From Shewanella ulleungensis (GTDB lineage Bacteria > Pseudomonadota > Gammaproteobacteria > Enterobacterales > Shewanellaceae): a stretch of DNA of 50,749 nt. Every line of letters begins with the position of its first letter. Position 1 is the first letter of the stretch. Where the stretch lies: positions 1-50,749 of the forward strand of contig NZ_BMQW01000016.1 of NCBI RefSeq assembly GCF_014648315.1, read 5' to 3'. Shown one piece after another: positions 36,501 to 44,503 of this stretch. The notes beneath the pieces are model-generated. The model ran no database searches, was not told the DNA's origin, and saw only the letters and a program-made list of their open reading frames with translations. A program made the translations under genes and the position numbers.

Positions 36501-38105
36501 GACTATCAAGTTCGTTCGGTCAATCCTGCGTTTAGTCGTATTACCGGCTTTAAACATCGTGATGTTGTCGGTAAACACTTTTTGTTTTTAACCATGGGTA
36601 AGCAATCACGTGAATTTTATAACTCAGTAGAAACTCAGTTATTAAGACACAAGCACTGGGCGGGCGAAATTAACATAAGAACCCGAGACCGTCGTGGCAT
36701 TCTTGCCTGGCTAGAGATCAATCAAGTTATCGACAATAAAGGCGAAACAAGCCACTTTGTGGCGGTATTTACCGACATTACAGCGCGTAAAAAAGCAGAA
36801 GAGGATCTTCGCGTACTAGCGAATTTTGATCCATTAACAAGCCTGCCTAACCGTACGTTATTTCAAGACAGATTAAACCAGGCTGTCACCAAGGCACACC
36901 GCGCTGAAAGCATTGTCGCATTGCTATTTTTAGATCTTGACCGCTTTAAACACATTAATGATTCAATGGGTCATCATGTGGGCGATTTATTACTTAAAGC
37001 TGTGGCTCACCGCTTGCAAAATGCGGTTCGCGACGGAGATACCGTAGCCCGTTTAGGTGGCGACGAATTTACCATCATTTTAGAGGGTGTTGCCAAAACC
37101 AAGGCTGCGACTATTATTGCTGAAAAAGTACTGCACGCATTCCAAACACCATTTTTATTGGATGATAAAGTTCTGACGATTTCACCCTCTATTGGGATTA
37201 GTTTGTATCCTGAAGATGCAGAGGACACCACATCATTAATTAAGTATGCCGATACCGCCATGTATCATGCTAAGTCATTGGGCCGCAATAATTTCCAGTT
37301 TTATACCAAAGAGCTCAATCAATACGCGACACGTCACGTTCAATTAGAAGCAGGCTTAAAAAAAGCCCTGCAAGAAAACGAGTTTTACCTCGTCTATCAG
37401 CCCAAATATGACGTTAAAACAGAACGAATTGTTGGATTAGAAGCATTATTACGTTGGGAAAGCCCCGAACTTGGCCCTATTTCACCAGTAGAATTTATTC
37501 CCTTAGCTGAAGAGACAGGCTTAATCAACCCCATCGGCAACTGGGCCATTAACCAAGCCTGCGGTCAACTGGCATTGTGGCATCAGCAAGGGTTTGAGCA
37601 TATCTCGGTGGCAGTGAACTTATCTGCAAGACAGTTAAAAGCCGATATTATCTCAACGATAGAAGTGGCCCTAGCGGTCTCAGGATTAGCCGCTGAAGCA
37701 TTAGAGCTTGAACTGACAGAGTCGATGATCATGGGCAACCCACAAGATTCAGTCGCGGTATTATCGAAGCTCAAAGCATTAGGGTTAACCATTGCTATTG
37801 ATGACTTTGGTACTGGCTATTCAAGCTTAAGTTATTTGAAACGCTTTCCGATTGACACGTTAAAAATTGATCGTGAATTTGTACGTGACATCACGGAAGA
37901 CCCAGACGATGCCGCTATTACCAGCGCAATTATTACTCTGGCTCACAGTCTTGAACTGAATGTAGTAGCAGAAGGAGTTGAAACCCAAGAGCAACTTGAG
38001 TTTTTACGCAATGGTGGCTGTGACCAAGTGCAGGGGTTCCTCCTCAGTAAACCGCTTACTGCGAGCGATTGCTTAACACTACTTACCATAGACAAAAGCC
38101 TTTAA
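33594..38105 (+). CDS. Beta-propeller sensor, PAS-PAS-GGDEF-EAL bifunctional c-di-GMP enzyme
   Basis: 1503-residue membrane signalling protein. TTG start with AGGTGAG upstream; the first 25 residues form a signal peptide ending VSAQQ. Residues about 35-720 are repeated Reg_prop blades (LWIGTxxGL/ MWIGTQDGL pattern) forming a periplasmic two-propeller sensor, followed by a Y_Y_Y domain (about 725-785) and one transmembrane helix (about 793-813). Inside the cell are two PAS/PAC domains, a GGDEF domain with intact GGDEF near 1154 and an RDGD inhibitory site, and an EAL domain with EALLRW, NLS, LELTES and DDFGTGYSSLSYL all present. Both synthesis and hydrolysis are chemically possible. Ligand unknown; hybrid propeller sensors often detect sugars. 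Confidence 0.93.
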   Translation: MNFRAFTHLTHWIMLLTLILSVPVSAQQDNAYDGLAEVKFEHFNTDGKLNQNSITRLFMDSAGMMWIGTQDGLHSYNGVDFELYLKQTDNKKSMSGNFITDILQSPDGDLWVGTFDNGLNRLNLNTGEFRQFKKEQGLNELQVTKLAVIGDTLWIGTRAGLFLLSLKTEKIIPVSLGNNITPDIVSIANVDDKYIVVGTQANGTFAVDSNTIIRLDIPATMVVNQIHSSSIYSVWLAIDNQIWRYNLDTHQKELIWSRDNSYGDNRKITDFIVVNANLLFAIGNNTGLFQLDFKDGQWHSTVYKHNPQALNTISANTLQTLLLDASGTLWIGTGYSGIDKLNLSHQYFTHYYDYQTDSPGMANMVRSIFRDKQQRLWIGTDGAGIKYLAPQDNQYHYINHLFAEALSIPTEQLSFIVHDIVQDKQDVLWFATNIGLFTLDSNNTLSQIQPANEQFRADTKFRSLAFDDKDRLWIASSLGLYFISEHTNRMMAYNFGFQADFSPFKYQIIKLYFSQEYLWLGTMGGVVRLSPEEQKLEFLNHDPENIYSLSDNRVRDFLLADNGDFWIATHGGIDKLTMEYGSFKFERMDVNADNSSNTVYAILEDDEHDLWLSTNSGISRFTPSNNSFISYNKFEGLQANEFNGAAKFKETNGTLWFGGIHGLNQFYPSTIPNYRAENKLALTKYTIGETQYPIRDLSHAPDIVMPFEKQLISFEIGSLNFSYPGLSRFSYKLDGFDTEWRELPQGNQISYTNLSPGEYTLIVRHALGTNQYSKYTLNVRVSVVPPIYMTHMAYAAYATIGLLLIIWIIAARRKKQTKQREFDSSIRASEERLKLALWASGDGMWDWNIKDDKVYRTNMVEPMNFSLKDQLLIKNIHPEDRPRVQKLLNDHLNGESEFFEAEYRVETQPGKWAWLLDRGQIVERDTNNVPLRMAGTHKDITSRKLTENELKLSSQVLFSMNEAVVVGELDYQVRSVNPAFSRITGFKHRDVVGKHFLFLTMGKQSREFYNSVETQLLRHKHWAGEINIRTRDRRGILAWLEINQVIDNKGETSHFVAVFTDITARKKAEEDLRVLANFDPLTSLPNRTLFQDRLNQAVTKAHRAESIVALLFLDLDRFKHINDSMGHHVGDLLLKAVAHRLQNAVRDGDTVARLGGDEFTIILEGVAKTKAATIIAEKVLHAFQTPFLLDDKVLTISPSIGISLYPEDAEDTTSLIKYADTAMYHAKSLGRNNFQFYTKELNQYATRHVQLEAGLKKALQENEFYLVYQPKYDVKTERIVGLEALLRWESPELGPISPVEFIPLAEETGLINPIGNWAINQACGQLALWHQQGFEHISVAVNLSARQLKADIISTIEVALAVSGLAAEALELELTESMIMGNPQDSVAVLSKLKALGLTIAIDDFGTGYSSLSYLKRFPIDTLKIDREFVRDITEDPDDAAITSAIITLAHSLELNVVAEGVETQEQLEFLRNGGCDQVQGFLLSKPLTASDCLTLLTIDKSL

Positions 38106-38111
38106 GCAGAC

Positions 38112-38144
38112 AAAATAAAAGCTCCACTGGGAGCTTTTATTTTC
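38112..38144 (+). terminator. Bidirectional terminator between the sensor gene and ilvE
   Basis: AAAATAAAAGCTCC, loop ACT, GGGAGCTTTTATTTT, with A- and T-rich flanks; convergent genes on both sides. Confidence 0.9.
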
Positions 38145-38163
38145 TCTTACGTAGTTAGGTTAA

Positions 38164-39255
38164 CTAAGGAGCGACGCGCTCTACACGTTTAACCCAGCCT
38201 TGTGGTGCTGCAACATGGCCTTTTTGTAACTCAGTAAACAGCTTATAAATACGTTTGATATTTGGACCGACCTTACCGTCGCCAACAGTCACTATACGAC
38301 CATCTTCGAAGATATATGAGCTTACCGGAGATACCACAGCAGCAGTACCAAAACCACCCGCTTCAATAATTTCACCCGCTTCAATATCAGCAATAAATTT
38401 ATCTAACATCACCGTTTCTTGTCTGACTTCACAACCCAGCATATCTCCTAGTTCCATAATAGACTGAGAGGTAATTGATTTTAAAATGGTGTCAGTGAAT
38501 GTTGGAATAATCACAGTACCATCTTTTAAAATATGGAAGTGATTCATTGCACCCGCTTCTTCAATTTGCGTGTTGGTTGAATCTAAATACAATACTTGCG
38601 ATGCACCATGTTCTGCCGCGGCTTTACCTGCACGAAGAGAAGCCGCATAGTTACCCGATGCTTTAGATGCCCCTGTTCCACCAGAGACCGCACGGTGATA
38701 CTTAGTACTGATTAACAAACGAATACCATTATTAACACCAGACGCATAATAAGCACCCGATGGACTCAGCATGACACAAAAAGTATATTGCTGGCTTGGG
38801 CTAACAGATAGGCGGTCTTCAGTTGCAAAAATAAATGGACGAATATATAAACATGCGCCTTCTTGTTGCGGGAACCACAAACGGTCAGCATCAATAAGTG
38901 CGTTAATCGCCTTAACCTGCATGGCTTCATCAATATTGGGAATACACACAATATCGGCAGAACGGTTCATGCGCTCCGCATTTTTATTTAAACGAAAAGT
39001 ATAAATCTCGCCGTCTTCGTGCATAAAGGCTTTCGCGCCTTCAAAAATAGATTGCCCATAATGCAACGACATTGCACCAGGTGCCATTTCAAACGGTCCA
39101 TAAGGGACAATGCGCGGATCGCACCATTGACCATCACGATAATCCATTAGAAACATATGGTCAGTTCGAAGCTTTCCAAAACCAACATCACCTTCTGGTT
39201 TAAACGGTTCTGTACGGCGCTCTGACGCAGATTTTAAATTATATTTTATGTCCAT
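38164..39255 (-). CDS. ilvE: Branched-chain amino acid aminotransferase
   Basis: Class IV PLP enzyme for the last step of valine, isoleucine and leucine synthesis. It has 363 residues from ATG 39255 (AAGGTGG upstream; a 19-residue longer frame lacks a site). It is the long BCAT type found in eukaryotes and many bacteria, unlike the ~309-residue enteric IlvE. Visible: GQSIFEGAKAF, the PLP lysine in GGTGASKASGNYAAS, LDSTNTQIEEAGAMNHF and GGFGTAAVVSPV. It is not in the ilv operon, where enterobacterial ilvE sits between ilvM and ilvD. This explains that 80-nt gap, possibly by replacement with a different family member. Confidence 0.93.
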   Translation of the reverse strand: MDIKYNLKSASERRTEPFKPEGDVGFGKLRTDHMFLMDYRDGQWCDPRIVPYGPFEMAPGAMSLHYGQSIFEGAKAFMHEDGEIYTFRLNKNAERMNRSADIVCIPNIDEAMQVKAINALIDADRLWFPQQEGACLYIRPFIFATEDRLSVSPSQQYTFCVMLSPSGAYYASGVNNGIRLLISTKYHRAVSGGTGASKASGNYAASLRAGKAAAEHGASQVLYLDSTNTQIEEAGAMNHFHILKDGTVIIPTFTDTILKSITSQSIMELGDMLGCEVRQETVMLDKFIADIEAGEIIEAGGFGTAAVVSPVSSYIFEDGRIVTVGDGKVGPNIKRIYKLFTELQKGHVAAPQGWVKRVERVAP

Positions 39256-39454
39256 TGCATACCACCTTAAAAACTGAGCTTGCAGACTATGGAGGCTAGA
39301 GATTAATGTCAAGTCACAGCCTGAGATCCTAAATCAAAATACGTCAATTGAACGTAACAAGCATCAATATATTTATTCATATTGCAACAGACAAACAGTC
39401 AGTGCATTACTCTATTTTATCTTCAAACGTCGACGAGTCTTGTTTACTTTGCCA

Positions 39455-39814
39455 TTACCCTGCAGGCGTAATAGCCGCAACAATAGATACTTCAACTAAA
39501 TATTCTGGCTCTGCAATAGCAGCTTGTACACAAGCTCTCGCTGGCGCATGACCTGTGGGCACCCAATTATCCCAAACTAGGTTCATCGCATCGTAATCGC
39601 CCATATCTTTAAGGTAAATAGTGGCAGATAAAATATTGTCACGGCGACTTCCAGCTTGTACTAATAACCCATCTACCTCTTCGAGCATGGTGATGGTTTG
39701 CGTGGTAATGTCGCTATGTTTGTCTTTAGCTACTTGGCCACACAAATAAACCGTATTGTTATGAATCACAATGCTGCTCATTCGGTTGCCTACATCAAGT
39801 CTGGTAATTGTCAT
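39455..39814 (-). CDS. Rid-family (YjgF/YER057c) protein, YoaB-like
   Basis: 119-residue trimeric Rid-superfamily protein, closest by eye to E. coli YoaB (MTITRLDVGNRMSSIVIHNN against MTIVRIDAEARWSDVVIHNN). The Arg of the active site is kept in PARACVQA. RidA proteins hydrolyse reactive enamines/imines such as 2-aminoacrylate and 2-aminocrotonate made by IlvA-type enzymes; YoaB itself is less well defined. Start at ATG 39814; the longer frame adds 20 poorly conserved residues. Transcribed in the same direction as ilvE, 199 nt upstream of it. Confidence 0.88.
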   Translation of the reverse strand: MTITRLDVGNRMSSIVIHNNTVYLCGQVAKDKHSDITTQTITMLEEVDGLLVQAGSRRDNILSATIYLKDMGDYDAMNLVWDNWVPTGHAPARACVQAAIAEPEYLVEVSIVAAITPAG

Positions 39815-39986
39815 AAAACGCGCTTTTATTATGTAAGTGAGTCGATGAAAATAGCGCGATCTTAGATAAAGCACAATATCGACTGATTTATTGAATATTT
39901 TTTAGCCACTTAGTTTTAAAGGCTATTCCTATAGGCCTTGTCACTGCTAGAATCGGGATTCCATCCAGAAACGTATAGGACTCCCC

Positions 39987-40208
39987 ATGAGCCTTGAATT
40001 ATTGTCCCAACTGGAAACCAAAATCCAGGCAACTCTTGAAAATATTGAGCTACTAAAAATGGAGCTTGATGAAGAGAAGCAAAAGAACGAAGCACTAGTG
40101 CTACAGCAAGAAGAATTGACACAAAAAAACCAACAATTGCAGCAAGACCTCAACTCTTGGAGCGATAAGGTCAACGGCCTTGTTGGTTTATTGAATAGCG
40201 AAATGTAA
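39987..40208 (+). CDS. zapB: Cell division protein ZapB
   Basis: 73-residue all-coiled-coil protein (MSLELLSQLETKIQATLENI at the start) matching the ZapB family; it links FtsZ/ZapA rings to MatP at the Ter region. Heptads run the full length, ending LNSWSDKVNGLVGLL with the family tryptophan. ATG preceded by AGGA. Convergent with ytfK; its best terminator lies inside ytfK. Confidence 0.92.
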   Translation: MSLELLSQLETKIQATLENIELLKMELDEEKQKNEALVLQQEELTQKNQQLQQDLNSWSDKVNGLVGLLNSEM

Positions 40209-40218
40209 GCGAGTCTTT

Positions 40219-40431
40219 TTAAACTGATTGCTGCGGCGTAGATTGCGCCTCAATCAGGGCATTTAATTCGCTGATCGCCTGCCTCACTTTTGGCAGGCTT
40301 TTTTTTGTTTGTAAAAAACGTCCTTTTTCAAATTCGAGTAAACCTAAGTCTTTTACCCAAATCACGCCACTCAGAAAGATCCTAGCATGCTTAACAATTA
40401 ATTTGGGCGCATAAACAGGGAACGTTCTCAT
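40219..40431 (-). CDS. ytfK: YtfK-like protein (DUF1107)
   Basis: 70-residue basic protein opening MRTFPVYAPKLIVKHARIF with WVKDLGLLEFEKGRF, matching E. coli YtfK (VKDVGAFEFDKGK). E. coli YtfK activates SpoT (p)ppGpp synthesis under phosphate or fatty-acid starvation. A very strong GGAGG lies 8 nt before the ATG. The C-terminal tail replaces the E. coli one. In E. coli ytfK is next to ytfL; here the two are 11 kb apart. Confidence 0.88.
   Translation of the reverse strand: MRTFPVYAPKLIVKHARIFLSGVIWVKDLGLLEFEKGRFLQTKKSLPKVRQAISELNALIEAQSTPQQSV
40277..40306 (+). terminator. zapB terminator embedded in the ytfK coding sequence
   Basis: GCCTGCC, 8-nt loop, GGCAGGC, then eight T residues. It reads as a canonical intrinsic terminator for rightward zapB transcripts, yet the same bases encode KKSLPKVRQAI on the opposite strand. 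Confidence 0.9.
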
Positions 40432-40714
40432 ATGGTTTCCTCCTAGAGCAAATACACATAATACGATGTAATTAACCTAAATTAGGGCGAAACAGCCCTG
40501 CGATACAGTAAGATTAGCGCTATACAACAAACCATTACGGCTGTATTTGTATTGCGCTAAAACTGACCGACACTTCTTTAAGTGCTGAATTTATCAGCAC
40601 CATTAACATCAGTCAGAAAGTTGGACAACACGATTTAATAAGAGTTTCATTAACGTTGCTTTTTCAAATCTTCAGACAAATCACACAAAATAACTATGAC
40701 AATATAATGCCACT

Positions 40715-40819
40715 TGCCAATATTTTGACGCCATGTTAATATCCTTGACGTTACTCAGGGTAAAAAAGAGTCATTTGACTCATCACCGTATTGTCTTTTA
40801 TAGACATACGGTTTTTTTT
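40715..40819 (+). ncRNA. Candidate small RNA of about 105 nt
   Basis: In the 511-nt gap between the ytfK start and the dsbA stop there is a perfect -10 TATAAT at 40703-40708 and a strong rightward terminator at 40785-40820, but no rightward gene between. No good -35 was found. The gap also has a GTGCTGA/TCAGCAC hairpin near 40581-40600 and AGGGC/GCCCT near 40485-40499, nearer the ytfK promoter. Ends are estimates. Confidence 0.4.
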
Positions 40820-40820
40820 T
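40785..40820 (+). terminator. Orphan rightward intrinsic terminator
   Basis: ACCGTA-TTGTCT stem, TTTAT loop, AGACA-TACGGT, then nine T residues. A smaller GAGTC/GACTC hairpin with a T-run on the minus strand adjoins it at 40763-40782. Confidence 0.85.
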
Positions 40821-40866
40821 GCCTGCAATACTCTCCCTTATTAGGTGCCATCCAATCTTTAGACAA

Positions 40867-40888
40867 TAAAAAAGGAGCCTAAGCTCCT
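40867..40888 (-). terminator. dsbA terminator
   Basis: Minus strand: AGGAGC, loop TTAG, GCTCCT, then TTTTTT, about 55 nt after the dsbA stop. Confidence 0.9.
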
Positions 40889-40942
40889 CTTCGTCTAATG
40901 CACTCCTGCTCAATCATAGAGCCAAAGTCATAATGGTTTAAC

Positions 40943-41560
40943 TTACTTTTTATTCATTGTTGACAAATAAAATGCAATATCAATAAGCTCGTCATAAGAC
41001 TTAATAGAGCTAGTTTCTACACGGTATTTACCATTAACAACCAGCGTTGGCACACCAGAAATTTTGGAATTTTCAGTATCGCGCTTCATTTTTGACATCT
41101 GAGCATTCACCATAAATGAGCTTGCTGCAGCATCAAAGGCTTTAGCATCTACGCCATTGGCAATAAATAACGCTCTGATATCGTCTGCACGGGTAAACTG
41201 TTGACGCTTGTCATGGATAGCACTAAATAATGCTGGCTCAATTTTTTCTTCAACATTTAATTGCTTCGCAACCGCAAATGCGCGTGACATTTCTACGCCC
41301 ATTTCACGACCAATAAAATCTACATGCGACTGGTTAAACGCAACGCCTTCAGGCAAGTTAGCTTTAATCTTTGGCACAACCGTTTTAGCAAAGTTAAAAC
41401 AATGTGGACAATAGAAAGAGAAAAACTCAGTGATTTCTGGCTTAGCTGATTCCGGGCCTTCATTAATCACAGTGTAATGAACACCTTCTTTATAATCTGC
41501 AGCCATCGCTGCCATTGGCGCGAGTAGTAGTGCTGCGGCCATCAATAATGCTTTTTTCAT
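40943..41560 (-). CDS. dsbA: Periplasmic thiol:disulfide oxidoreductase DsbA
   Basis: Introduces disulfides into secreted proteins. It has 205 residues from the ATG giving MKKALLMAAALLLAPMAAMA, a Sec signal peptide; AAGGAAG lies upstream, and the longer frame is rejected. The active site CPHC lies in FFSFYCPHCFNFA and the cis-proline loop is SGVPTLVVNGKY. It follows srkA by 141 nt as in E. coli yihE-dsbA, so it may be read both from its own promoter and with srkA. Confidence 0.97.
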   Translation of the reverse strand: MKKALLMAAALLLAPMAAMAADYKEGVHYTVINEGPESAKPEITEFFSFYCPHCFNFAKTVVPKIKANLPEGVAFNQSHVDFIGREMGVEMSRAFAVAKQLNVEEKIEPALFSAIHDKRQQFTRADDIRALFIANGVDAKAFDAAASSFMVNAQMSKMKRDTENSKISGVPTLVVNGKYRVETSSIKSYDELIDIAFYLSTMNKK

Positions 41561-41701
41561 TTCACTTCCTTTCAATAGGCAAAATATACTAATAAAAAAT
41601 CGCTGGTACTATCATAGTCCAGCGTTAGGCAGTAACTCAATCGCTACATGATTGTATTTGTAACTAAATACATCCTGATAGTGATTATGAATCAATGTTA
41701 A

Positions 41702-42703
41702 TCAACTATTAAAGCTGGTGAGACTTAAAGGCGCTTCGTTTAATGCCGCTAGCTGCTCTTTAAATGCCAATGTTTGTTGTTCCCAATACTTGATATCAGC
41801 AAACCAAGGAAAGTTCATCGGGAATGCCGGATCTTGCCAACGTTTTGTTAACCATGCATTGTAATGAATCATTCTAAAGGCCCTTAACGGCTCAATTAAC
41901 GCCAATTGTTTGCTGTCAAAATCGCAAAATTCTTGGTAAGCATCAATCAAGATGTCGAGCTGCATTAATTGCTGCGCCCTATCGCCAGTTAGCATCATCC
42001 AAATATCTTGTACCGCGGGCCCTTGCCTTGCATCGTCTAAATCGACAAAACCTGGCCCGTCTGGTGTCCATAAAATATTGCCAGGATGTAAATCACCGTG
42101 TAAGCGAATCGTCTCAAAGTTGTGCTGCTGCCATATCTGTTTTGCTTTTGTCAGCACTTGCTCTACTACAGTAAAAAATGCGTCATGCATTCCCGAAGAA
42201 ACAATACCGCTGCCCTGTAAATAACGATAAGCGTCATCACCTAAAATTTCTGGGGTTAACGGCTCTCGATGCACAAAAGGCTGCTTACTGGCATATTGAT
42301 GAATACGGCCAATAAAACGCCCTACTGACTCTAATTGTTCATCATTATCAACCTCAAATGCGCGCCCACCAATAGAGGGAAATAATGCAAAGCGATAACC
42401 TTTAAATTCAAATAAGGTTTTAGTTTCAATAATGACGGGCACAGCGATTGGAATATCTTCAGCCGCTAAGGCCAATGCATAATCATGCTCTTCTTGAATC
42501 TGAGCTTCACTCCAACGTTGTGGGCGATAAAACTTAACCACATAGCGTAAGCCTTGGTCACAGCGGAACTGATAAACCCGGTTCTCATAGCTGTTTAACG
42601 CTAGTAAACCCGTTTCAGGAAATATTCCAATACTTTCAATTGCATCTAAAATAAGATCTGGCGTTAAGGCCTGAAAGTGAAACTCTGCACTGCTATTATC
42701 CAT
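41702..42703 (-). CDS. srkA: Stress response kinase SrkA (YihE)
   Basis: Ser/Thr protein kinase of the aminoglycoside-phosphotransferase fold that protects against stress-induced death and works in the Cpx/MazF context in E. coli. It has 333 residues. The catalytic loop HGDLHPGNILW and Mg loop FVDLDDARQGP are intact, as is VVKFYRPQRW carrying the ATP lysine. Start overlaps the DUF3630 gene by 8 nt, so translation is coupled. Confidence 0.96.
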   Translation of the reverse strand: MDNSSAEFHFQALTPDLILDAIESIGIFPETGLLALNSYENRVYQFRCDQGLRYVVKFYRPQRWSEAQIQEEHDYALALAAEDIPIAVPVIIETKTLFEFKGYRFALFPSIGGRAFEVDNDEQLESVGRFIGRIHQYASKQPFVHREPLTPEILGDDAYRYLQGSGIVSSGMHDAFFTVVEQVLTKAKQIWQQHNFETIRLHGDLHPGNILWTPDGPGFVDLDDARQGPAVQDIWMMLTGDRAQQLMQLDILIDAYQEFCDFDSKQLALIEPLRAFRMIHYNAWLTKRWQDPAFPMNFPWFADIKYWEQQTLAFKEQLAALNEAPLSLTSFNS

Positions 42704-43016
42704 GTAAACCTTCTTGGGTAGTTCGAATATACGGCGTAAGCAAGCTGACTAAAAAGCCTAATACATCTACATCATTAGCGTTATCGACCGATAACCAGCA
42801 AATATCACCATAAAACTCGTAGTGTAGCCACACAGGACAACCTTCAAAATTCAACAGCCATTGATGCCTATCAGCCCCCCATTGGCGTTCACGAATATCG
42901 CAATCAAGCGCGCTCGCTAAAGGTTCGGCAAACCGCTCAAATTGTTCAAAATCTACCTCTGCTTGAATAACAATACTCAGCGCGTCGGGATCAAATTTAG
43001 CAGACAATAATTTCAT
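42696..43016 (-). CDS. DUF3630-type conserved hypothetical protein
   Basis: 106 residues from the internal ATG (43016); the longer TTG frame overlaps selO and is doubtful. No signal or membrane helix; one conserved-looking stretch WLHYEFYGDICWLSV. It resembles short proteins annotated DUF3630 in Shewanella and relatives, always small and of unknown function. It is locked between selO and srkA with a coupled stop/start, suggesting a role in the same stress-response unit. Confidence 0.7.
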   Translation of the reverse strand: MKLLSAKFDPDALSIVIQAEVDFEQFERFAEPLASALDCDIRERQWGADRHQWLLNFEGCPVWLHYEFYGDICWLSVDNANDVDVLGFLVSLLTPYIRTTQEGLHG

Positions 43017-43042
43017 AAAAAGACTCAGGTAAAATAATTCAA

Positions 43043-44503
43043 TTAACTGCTGCAAGACATAATTAAGCCTTGACCCCAGTCTGGTGGTCGTTTAGCAAAG
43101 TCGTCCATTTCGGGTTGTTCATCATAGGGGCGAGTTAATAGCTGCTGCAGTTTTAACAGCTTGCTGTTATCGCCTTTTTCTTCAATGTCGATAATCGCTT
43201 CTTGGGCAAGGTAATTACGTAGAATATATTTCGGATTGTGCAGATTACGCTGCCGTTGCCATACTGCAACATCGGCCACACTCCCCACTCGGGCTTGGTA
43301 AACTTGATACCAGCTATCAAATTCACTCACATTCAACATATCGTCACGCAGCGGGTTATGCTGGCTGCTAATGTCTATCAGGCCCATTTTACGCAAGCTA
43401 TTACTGTAGTCGAGTTGGTTGTTTTCAAGCATTACGGTAAATTGGCTAATTAGCGCCAAATCTTGCTTTTCTTGCGCTGAGTTATCCAAATCGTTGTCGG
43501 CACTCAAGCCTAACTTTGCCCGCATCAAGCTGACATATTGGCTTACTAAACACGGCTGATAAGTATTTAGCGCAGCGATCAAATCATCAGACGGAATAAT
43601 TGGAGTAAGAGCTTGCGCTAAGCGCTTTAGATTCCATAATCCCACGCCAGGTTGCTGGCCAAAAGCATAACGACCTTCGTGATCAGAATGATTACAGATA
43701 AAGTCTTCTTTAAAAGAGTCTAAAAATGCAAACGGGCCAAAGTCGAACGTGTCACCTAAAATAGACATATTGTCGGTATTCATGACCCCGTGGGCAAAAC
43801 CAATCGCTTGCCAATGGGCAATCATCTTCGCTGTTGCTTGCACGACCTCAACAAACCATTGTTTGTAGCCTGCAGCGTCAGCAGTTAAATGAGGGAAATG
43901 TTGGGTAATGGTAAAGTTCAGCAATTGAGTAAGCTTATCTGGCGCACCTTTTTCGCTGTAACAAAAATATTCAAAATGGCCAAAGCGAATATGACTTTTA
44001 GCCAAACGCACAGTAATGGCAGCGGTCTCTTGGCTTTCACGCCATACTGGTAAATCAGATCCAATGACCGCTAAAGCACGGCTTGTAGGGACAGATAATG
44101 CCGCCAATGCCTCAGACACTAAAAACTCACGCACCGCAGAACGCATCACCGCTCGGCCATCACCTTGGCGAGAATACGGCGTTGGTCCGCCACCTTTTAA
44201 GGCGACATCCCACGCGCCATTAGGCCCAGCTGCTTCACCTAAAATAATCGAGCGACCATCACCTAACCTTGGAGTATATCCGCCAAACTGATGACCACTG
44301 TAAACTTGAGCGTAATAACTGGCACCAGGCGCTGCTGCATTTGCCGAAAGCTGCATTAACAAGTCATCGTTTGGCTTATCTAAACCAATCAGTTTAGCGG
44401 CATCATCGCTCCAGCCGAGCCAATGCGGATTGCTGATTCCCTGCGGATAGACTTGCGAATAAAAGCCGTCTAATTGCTCAAAAAAGTCTTGCTTAAAGCG
44501 CAT
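43043..44503 (-). CDS. selO: Protein adenylyltransferase SelO (YdiU)
   Basis: Pseudokinase-fold enzyme that AMPylates proteins, tied to redox stress. It has 486 residues with the family blocks YSGHQFGGYTPRLGDGRSI, GGGPTPYSRQGDGRAVMRS, HGVMNTDNMSILG and DFGPFAFLD. It ends CSS, the terminal Cys motif that is selenocysteine in animals. ATG with GGGAGG located inside the end of the upstream lipoprotein gene, which it overlaps by 11 nt. Confidence 0.96.
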   Translation of the reverse strand: MRFKQDFFEQLDGFYSQVYPQGISNPHWLGWSDDAAKLIGLDKPNDDLLMQLSANAAAPGASYYAQVYSGHQFGGYTPRLGDGRSIILGEAAGPNGAWDVALKGGGPTPYSRQGDGRAVMRSAVREFLVSEALAALSVPTSRALAVIGSDLPVWRESQETAAITVRLAKSHIRFGHFEYFCYSEKGAPDKLTQLLNFTITQHFPHLTADAAGYKQWFVEVVQATAKMIAHWQAIGFAHGVMNTDNMSILGDTFDFGPFAFLDSFKEDFICNHSDHEGRYAFGQQPGVGLWNLKRLAQALTPIIPSDDLIAALNTYQPCLVSQYVSLMRAKLGLSADNDLDNSAQEKQDLALISQFTVMLENNQLDYSNSLRKMGLIDISSQHNPLRDDMLNVSEFDSWYQVYQARVGSVADVAVWQRQRNLHNPKYILRNYLAQEAIIDIEEKGDNSKLLKLQQLLTRPYDEQPEMDDFAKRPPDWGQGLIMSCSS

